Below, one piece after another: positions 7,631-11,501 of a stretch of DNA of 11,501 bases; positions within the stretch are counted from its first letter, which is position 1, and every line of letters starts with the position of its first letter. This DNA is from Pseudomonadota bacterium (GTDB lineage: Bacteria > Pseudomonadota > Alphaproteobacteria > Rhodospirillales > Casp-alpha2): contig JADFNT010000028.1 in assembly GCA_022563215.1 (NCBI GenBank), positions 1 through 11,501 on the forward strand. Direction: 5' to 3'. The translations under genes were made by a program, and so were the position numbers. The notes beneath the pieces were generated by a model. It worked only from the letters and a program-made list of their open reading frames with translations, was not told where the DNA came from and made no database searches.

Positions 7631-8281
7631 ATGTCTGGTGAAGACAGTTTCTATCAAGATATCCTGAAGGGGCTGGGAGTCTATTTCGACAGCCCCTTCA
7701 TCGCCGATATCCGCGAAACCGCCGAACGCTTCCCCAGTCCGGACCTGGGCTACGCGCTCAACCGCAACCAGGTCACGTCGAAGAAATGGCTCGTCGATAC
7801 CCTGTTTGAGACCACCGGCGGGGAATTGGGCCGGGTCTGCATCCTCGGCGGCTGGTACGGCGTTTTGGGCGCCATGCTGCTGCACGACGGGCGGTTCGGC
7901 ATCGAAACCGTTTGCAGCGTCGACAAGGACCCGTCCTGCGAGGCCGTCGCCGGGAGCCTCAACCGGACCCATGCCGAAAGCGGCAAGTTCACCTCCCTGA
8001 CCGCCGACATGGTCGACCTGGATTACGGGAAGGAAGATTTCGACCTCATCATCAACACCAGTTGCGAACACCTCGAAAGGATCGGCGACTGGTTCGCCCG
8101 CATTCCCGGGGGCCCGCTTCTGACCCTGCAATCCAACAATTATTACGGCATCGACGGGCACGTGAACTGCGTCGACGACCTCGGCGCCTTCAAGGCGCAG
8201 GTGCCGTTGTCGGAACTGTTGTTCGAAGGCGAACGGGAACTGCCGTCCTACACCCGCTTCATGGTCATCGGGCGCAAGTAA
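7631..8281 (+). CDS. SAM-dependent methyltransferase-like protein
   Basis: 216 residues. The pattern is that of a class I methyltransferase Rossmann fold: a glycine-rich loop VCILGGWYGVLG at 69-80, an acidic residue ending the next strand (VCSVDKDP, Asp98), Asp126 before MVDLDY, and the strand-4 motif FDLIINTSCEHLE at 137-149. The C-terminal part (SNNYYGIDGHVN, 168-179) may shape the substrate pocket. No DNA-methylase motif (NPPY/DPPY) is seen, so a small-molecule, glycan or protein target is more likely. It starts 10 bases after the ABC-like gene's stop. The ribosome site is weak, consistent with coupled translation. Its convergent neighbour ends 8 bases away with no clear terminator between them. 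The fold call is fairly sure; activity and substrate are unknown. Confidence 0.75.
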   Translation: MSGEDSFYQDILKGLGVYFDSPFIADIRETAERFPSPDLGYALNRNQVTSKKWLVDTLFETTGGELGRVCILGGWYGVLGAMLLHDGRFGIETVCSVDKDPSCEAVAGSLNRTHAESGKFTSLTADMVDLDYGKEDFDLIINTSCEHLERIGDWFARIPGGPLLTLQSNNYYGIDGHVNCVDDLGAFKAQVPLSELLFEGERELPSYTRFMVIGRK

Positions 8282-8289
8282 GCCCTATA

Positions 8290-9447
8290 CTAAGGATCGA
8301 CGAGCCAGGACTTAACCAGCCGGGCGCTGTTTTCGGCGCCGTCCAAGTCAATTCCCCCCGTTTCCGGGCGCGGCCCGCCGGCGGCCGCGTCGATGGCGGC
8401 GGCCAGGGTCTCGGGGCCAAGGGCGGCTTCCTCGACCACCTGGGCCAAGCCTCTTTCATGCAGGCGCTGGGCGCGAAAGGATTGTTCGGTTTCGCCGCCG
8501 GCCGAATAAGGCACCACCACCGCCCGGCAGCCGGCCCGGAGAAGTTCCGCCACCGTATTGTACCCGGCCTGGGAAACGGAAACCGCGCACCGGGACAGCA
8601 GCGAGGGGAAATCGTCCCGGTTGGCCTCGACGGTGACGCCCTTAGGCGCGGCGGTTTCCAGGGCGGCGCGTTCGCCGTCTGGAAGATTCGGCCCCGCCAA
8701 CAGCCGCCACGGCCGGTCCTTGAGGTTTGACAGAGACCGGGCCGCGAGCGCGGCGCGCAACAGGGCGCCGCTGTCGGTGGCGCCGCCGCCGGCCGAAACC
8801 AGGACCTCGCCCCCTGTTTCGTCCTTTGCCGATTCCCCGGCCGGGGCCGGGTCCGCCACCAGGCCGGTGTAATGGACCTTGGCGGCGAATTCACCGGCCG
8901 CCGGGAACGTCTCATCCAGGGCGGCGAAGGCGGGATCGCCGTGAACGAGGACGAAATCGAAGAACCCGTTCACCCGCTCCACGGTTTCCCTTATACGCTC
9001 CGGTTTCTTGCCCGTTTGCAGGATGTCGCGGACCGAACAGACGATCAGCGGTTTAGGATCGCGTGATGCCGCCGCCTCCAGGAACGCCAACAGCTCGAAA
9101 CCCATTTGCCGGCGGCCGAAGGGAAACGCCTCGATGATGACGGCGTCGGGGGCGCTTTCCCGGAACAGCGCCAGCAGGGCTTCCCGGCGGCGGTCCTTGA
9201 ACGCCTCGTCGATGGGGTTTCCCCGGCCGTCGCGAAGGTTGGCGAAATCCCCGTCCGGACATTGCACGGGCGCCAATGGGTGCAGGGTCGCGCCGCCGGC
9301 GTTTAGGCCGGGAACCGGCCGGCCGCCGGAAACCAAGTCCACCGCCAGCCCCGCCGCCGTCATCGCCCGTGCGATCCGGGCGGCGCGGTACAGATGTCCG
9401 ACCCCTTGCAGGTGCTGGACGTAAAACAGGACCCTGGCATTGCTCAT
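8290..9447 (-). CDS. MurG-like glycosyltransferase (COG4671-type predicted glycosyltransferase)
   Basis: 385 residues with a two-domain GT-B fold. The N-terminal signature RVLFYVQHLQGVGHLYRAAR (5-24) is the acceptor-side loop typical of the COG4671 predicted glycosyltransferases. The C-terminal donor domain starts near 213 with EVLVSAGGGATDSG. It contains VSQAGYNTVAELLRAGCRAVVVPY (291-314) and GGETEQSFRAQRL (317-329), matching the nucleotide-sugar binding region of MurG-type enzymes. No signal peptide or membrane span is seen, so it probably works at the cytoplasmic face of the membrane. Its ATG (9447-9445) overlaps the TGA of the histidine phosphatase as ATGA. With the glycosyltransferase fragment further upstream, it suggests a cluster for a surface or lipid-linked glycan. 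Donor and acceptor cannot be inferred. Confidence 0.88.
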   Translation of the reverse strand: MSNARVLFYVQHLQGVGHLYRAARIARAMTAAGLAVDLVSGGRPVPGLNAGGATLHPLAPVQCPDGDFANLRDGRGNPIDEAFKDRRREALLALFRESAPDAVIIEAFPFGRRQMGFELLAFLEAAASRDPKPLIVCSVRDILQTGKKPERIRETVERVNGFFDFVLVHGDPAFAALDETFPAAGEFAAKVHYTGLVADPAPAGESAKDETGGEVLVSAGGGATDSGALLRAALAARSLSNLKDRPWRLLAGPNLPDGERAALETAAPKGVTVEANRDDFPSLLSRCAVSVSQAGYNTVAELLRAGCRAVVVPYSAGGETEQSFRAQRLHERGLAQVVEEAALGPETLAAAIDAAAGGPRPETGGIDLDGAENSARLVKSWLVDP

Positions 9448-10034
9448 GGCTTCTCCAGGCTGACGTTGAGGCGCTCGGTACTGAGCTTACCGTCACCGTC
9501 GAGTTTGAAATAATGAACGGCGCCCCATTGCAGCTTTTCCGGTGGACGCTCGGCCATGGTCCAGCCGGTGGCCAGCGAAACGAGGGCGCGAAGGACGCCG
9601 TGATGGGCCACCGCCAGCGTCGGCCTTCCCCGGGCTGTGACCTCGGACAGCCACGGCCGCAGCCGGTCTTGCAACTGGCGCGGGCTTTCGCCGCCGGGCG
9701 GGCGGAAATCCAGCCCCCGGGCCTCGTTTTCTACCATCTCGTCGCCCAGTTCGGCGCGCAGATCGGGAAGCCGCAGCCCTTCCCATTCGCCGTAACTCAT
9801 TTCCTTGAGCCGGGGCTCGATGGCGGGTTCCTTGCCCGACAGCAGCACCGCGGTTTCCCGGGCCCGACTGAGCGGGCTCGACACCCAGTCGTATGCCGCC
9901 AAATCCGGCGGCACCCGCCAGCCGCACACCATGTCGCGGCCGGCGGCGCTCAACGGAATGTCGGAATGGCCCTGGATGCGGTTTTCCTCGGTCCAGGCCG
10001 TCGGCCCGTGGCGGATCATGGCCAGGGAGGTCAT
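9444..10034 (-). CDS. Histidine phosphatase family protein (phosphoglycerate-mutase-like)
   Basis: 196 residues. It has the RHG motif with the phosphorylated His9 (AMIRHGPTAWTEENRIQG), the second arginine in SSPLSRARETA (near 57), the acid Glu83 in MSYGEWEG, and the second histidine His144 in AVAHHGVLRAL. The family removes phosphate from small molecules or sugars (alpha-ribazole phosphatase, sugar phosphatases). I start at ATG 10034 because it opens directly onto MTSLAMIRHG. A longer reading from 10115 would add 27 residues that only overlap the upstream gene's end. It begins 10 bases after the glycosyltransferase-fragment stop and ends overlapping the MurG-like gene by 4 bases. The position between two glycosyltransferases suggests a role in sugar-phosphate or nucleotide-sugar metabolism, but that is inference. 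Confidence 0.9.
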   Translation of the reverse strand: MTSLAMIRHGPTAWTEENRIQGHSDIPLSAAGRDMVCGWRVPPDLAAYDWVSSPLSRARETAVLLSGKEPAIEPRLKEMSYGEWEGLRLPDLRAELGDEMVENEARGLDFRPPGGESPRQLQDRLRPWLSEVTARGRPTLAVAHHGVLRALVSLATGWTMAERPPEKLQWGAVHYFKLDGDGKLSTERLNVSLEKP

Positions 10035-10044
10035 GACCGCCGGT

Positions 10045-10734
10045 TCAGACGCATTCCCGGACCACCGGCACCCGAAGCCCGAACTTTCGGGCCAGCCGGT
10101 CCAGATCCCGGTCATGGGAGAAATGCTCGCGCACCCGCCGGTGGCCGCCGGCCCCCAGCCGCGCGCGCAAGTCCGGATCGGCCACCAGTTCGGCCAGGGC
10201 GGCGGACAGGCTTTGCTCGTCGTCGGGCGGCACCAGCACCCCGGTCTCGCCGTCGACGATCAGTTCGGGGATCGCCGACAGCGCCGTCGAAACGCAGGCC
10301 AGCCCCTGGCTTTGGGCTTCCATCAGCACGTTGGGCAGGCCGTCCCGGTCGCCGTCCGGGGCGAGGCGGCTGGCGAGGACGAATAGGTCGGCTGCGCGGT
10401 AATGTTCGAGCACCGTCTCTTGGCCGCATGCGCCCATCCACGTTATCCGGCCGTCGATGCCGAGCGCCCGTGCCCGGCGTCGCAGCCCGCCCCCGAGCGG
10501 CCCGCCGCCGATATGGACGAGGCGCCAATGCAGGTTTTCCGGAATGCGGGCAAGGGCGCCCAAAAGCGTCCCGGTGCCTTTCTTTTCGACTGTCCTGCCG
10601 ACCGACAGGATGACCACCGTGATCAGAACTTCGATGAGCGTAAACCCAGGGGAGGCACCGTGGGCGAGACGGAGACGAACCGGCAAGGCCGACTCTTCTT
10701 CTCGTGTTACACTATGGCAAAATCTCTGAAGCAT
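10045..10734 (-). CDS. Chimeric ORF: pseudopilin leader fused to C-terminal half of a GT4 glycosyltransferase
   Basis: 229 residues made of two unrelated parts. Residues 1-46 are a type IV prepilin/pseudopilin N-terminus: a long leader, the cleavage site SPG^F at 30/31, Glu35 and the hydrophobic helix FTLIEVLITVVILSVG. From about 42-47 onward it is the donor domain of a GT4 glycosyltransferase: GRTVEKKGTGTLLGAL, WRLVHIGGGP, ITWMGACGQETVLEHYRAADLFVLAS, DGDRDGLPNVLMEAQSQG (D131-x7-E139 in place of E-x7-E) and IPELIVDGETGVLVPPDD. Complete GT4 enzymes are about 370-400 residues; the N-terminal acceptor domain is missing here, so activity is unlikely. The glycosyltransferase half belongs with the phosphatase and glycosyltransferase downstream, the pilin half with gspG upstream. 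The ATG at 10734 has a poor ribosome site. Either a real rearrangement or an assembly chimera explains it; as it stands it is best treated as a broken gene on both sides. Confidence 0.75.
   Translation of the reverse strand: MLQRFCHSVTREEESALPVRLRLAHGASPGFTLIEVLITVVILSVGRTVEKKGTGTLLGALARIPENLHWRLVHIGGGPLGGGLRRRARALGIDGRITWMGACGQETVLEHYRAADLFVLASRLAPDGDRDGLPNVLMEAQSQGLACVSTALSAIPELIVDGETGVLVPPDDEQSLSAALAELVADPDLRARLGAGGHRRVREHFSHDRDLDRLARKFGLRVPVVRECV
10597..10611 (-). other. Fusion junction (codons for ILSVG) between pseudopilin and GT4 sequence
   Basis: These 15 bases encode ILSVG. The motif is natural in both parents: PilV/GspI-type pilins commonly continue VILSIG or VILSVG followed by LLG, and GT4 enzymes commonly read ILSVGRLVEKKG at the start of the donor domain. 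The join is in frame with no filler bases. The exact breakpoint therefore cannot be placed within this block, as expected for a microhomology join. Confidence 0.6.
10628..10653 (-). repeat. Pilin-leader DNA similarity, copy A (matches 11225-11250)
   Basis: 26 bases matching 11225-11250 at 22 positions by eye, in the same orientation, including the shared block atgagcgtaaa. Both copies encode the conserved S-P-G-F-T-L-I-E prepilin cleavage region. Synonymous sites are also shared, which suggests the two pseudopilin starts come from one genome. Confidence 0.6.
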
Positions 10735-10863
10735 GGGTTGGACAGCTCGCTATCCTGAAGGGGCAGTGCGGCACGCTGAGAGCACGGAAAAGACGTCAGC
10801 AAGCACATGAATTCGATTGACCGTCACTATGAGACGCCGGGCCACCACAAACCAAAGCCGAGA
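10735..10863. other. Short non-coding gap between gspG-like gene and chimeric ORF
   Basis: 129 bases with no convincing gene on either strand. No T-rich hairpin terminator was seen after the gspG-like stop. In an intact secretion cluster the next pseudopilin would be expected to follow closely, so the gap is rather long. Confidence 0.4.
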
Positions 10864-11268
10864 TTACTGCTCCCAGTTAGTCACATCATCAGACCCATCT
10901 TCTACATTGGGTCCCTTGGACCAGATATCGAAACTGCTCGCGTTATTTTGACCGGGATACTTGTAGCCAAAAGGGCGTTTCCAAGGATCCAGCGGCGCTT
11001 TTTCGAGGTAGGGGCCATTCCAGTTCTTCGCCGAACCAGTTTTCTTCATTAATTTATCAAGAGTCTTCGGATAGTGCTGATTATCGAGATAGTAACTTTT
11101 CAATGCCGTTTCAATACTCGCAATGCTGCCCCGTGCAATGTCCCGCTTCGCACGATCCGCATGGGGCAGAAGACGAGGCAGAACCATGCCGGCAAGGGCC
11201 GCGATGATGATCACCACAACCATGAGTTCAATGAGCGTAAATCCAGGTGAATCGTTCTGTGAGGCCAT
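10864..11268 (-). CDS. gspG: Type II secretion major pseudopilin, GspG family
   Basis: 134 residues, the usual size of GspG, which polymerises into the periplasmic pseudopilus of type II secretion. The prepilin peptidase site is SPG^FTLIE, with a 9-residue leader and Glu14 (position 5 of the mature protein), then a hydrophobic helix to about 32. The middle helix contains IETALKSYYLDNQHYPKTLDKL (GspG pattern ALDxYKLDNxxYPTT). DPWKRPFGYKYPG at 94-106 and the C-terminal acidic loop DIWSKGPNVEDGSDDVTNW match the DPWGNPYxYxxPG and calcium-binding end of GspG. The ATG at 11268 follows the upstream stop by 3 bases, with AGGGGA about 12-15 bases before it. G+C is near 50%, well below the left part of the window. 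A minor pseudopilin leader follows downstream in the same orientation, but no other Gsp genes are visible. Confidence 0.9.
   Translation of the reverse strand: MASQNDSPGFTLIELMVVVIIIAALAGMVLPRLLPHADRAKRDIARGSIASIETALKSYYLDNQHYPKTLDKLMKKTGSAKNWNGPYLEKAPLDPWKRPFGYKYPGQNNASSFDIWSKGPNVEDGSDDVTNWEQ
11225..11250 (-). repeat. Pilin-leader DNA similarity, copy B (matches 10628-10653)
   Basis: Counterpart of 10628-10653, inside the gspG-like gene at the prepilin cleavage codons. The four mismatches by eye are mostly at silent or conservative positions. Confidence 0.6.
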
Positions 11269-11271
11269 GGG

Positions 11272-11501
11272 CTAGTTTTTTCCCCTGACGTGAACGATCC
11301 AAGCTCGCTCCAACTCGTGTATACTACGAAGGGTGGTCGGATAGGTAAAGCTCAAAGCATCGTTCAAACTCTTCCCATCGCGGAGCTGGGCACACAGTTT
11401 CCTGCAATTTTTGGATCCATGACGGGTAATCATGTAACCCACGACACGCACCGATTGATCGTACAACGCGACGTCACGGCCGATCTTGTCGAGATCCTTC
11501 A
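11272..11501 (-). CDS. C-terminal fragment of a possible peptidase-MA-like protein (N-terminus beyond window)
   Basis: Open from the window edge to a TAG at 11274-11272, about 75 residues visible, so the true start lies outside. The pattern LYDQSVRVVGYMITRHGSKN, then LCAQLRDGKSLNDALSF, then LERAWIVHV resembles the end of peptidase-MA-like (gluzincin) domains, which read Y-x-Q-S-x-x-x-V-x-Y-L-x-x-x-x-G, then L-x-x-G-x-x-x-x-x-A-L and E-x-x-W. The HExxH zinc motif would be upstream and cannot be checked. It ends 3 bases before the gspG-like start, so the two are probably in one transcript. Family assignment is tentative; a TPR-type or other secreted protein is possible. Confidence 0.5.
   Translation of the reverse strand, partial: KDLDKIGRDVALYDQSVRVVGYMITRHGSKNCRKLCAQLRDGKSLNDALSFTYPTTLRSIHELERAWIVHVRGKN

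Noticed and set aside
10035..10115. 27-residue N-terminal extension of the histidine phosphatase
   Set aside because: The extension only overlaps the end of the upstream gene and carries no family sequence; the internal ATG opens directly on the RHG motif.
9276..10613. 445-codon plus-strand frame across the glycosyltransferase and phosphatase genes
   Set aside because: Spans several real minus-strand genes and ends in low-complexity R/P/G sequence.

Overview
The window is high-GC bacterial DNA (roughly 60-70% G+C in lines I counted by hand up to about 10.6 kb). It is densely coding, with ATGA start/stop overlaps and gene content that suggests an alphaproteobacterium of the Rhodospirillales type. 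That placement is an inference from gene style, not a search result. No RNA genes, CRISPR arrays, insertion sequences or prophage genes were seen.

Region 1 (1-4457) is fatty-acid/acyl-CoA metabolism. On the minus strand a bifunctional enoyl-CoA hydratase/3-hydroxyacyl-CoA dehydrogenase (1095-3197) runs into a thiolase (1-1098, cut by the window edge) with a 4-base ATGA overlap. Together they cover the last three steps of a beta-oxidation turn. Divergent from them is an amidohydrolase-2 family metal-dependent hydrolase or decarboxylase (3303-4457).

Region 2 (4576-8281, plus strand) holds the strangest gene. It encodes a 1014-residue protein with an ABC-exporter membrane domain, a nucleotide-binding domain that has lost nearly all of its ATPase motifs and is split by an acidic insert of about 270 residues, and a C-terminal cyclic-nucleotide-binding-like domain lacking the usual phosphate-binding arginine. 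The segment just after the Q-loop is present three times in the split domain (residues 431-446, 559-574 and 717-732). Ten bases downstream is a small protein with a SAM-methyltransferase-like fold, probably in the same transcript.

Region 3 (8290 to about 10600, minus strand) is a compact glycan-type cluster. It contains the C-terminal half of a GT4 glycosyltransferase, a histidine phosphatase and a MurG-like (COG4671-type) glycosyltransferase, with a 10-base gap and then a 4-base overlap.

Region 4 (about 10600-11501, minus strand) is different in composition (about 50% G+C by hand count over 10861-11460) and content. It has the C-terminal end of a possible peptidase-MA-like protein, a clear gspG-type pseudopilin, and the leader plus first helix of a second pseudopilin. 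That second pseudopilin runs in frame, at the residues ILSVG, into the glycosyltransferase of region 3. Either a microhomology recombination joined two loci or the contig is chimeric here; this junction should be checked before anything is built on the order of genes across 10.6 kb.
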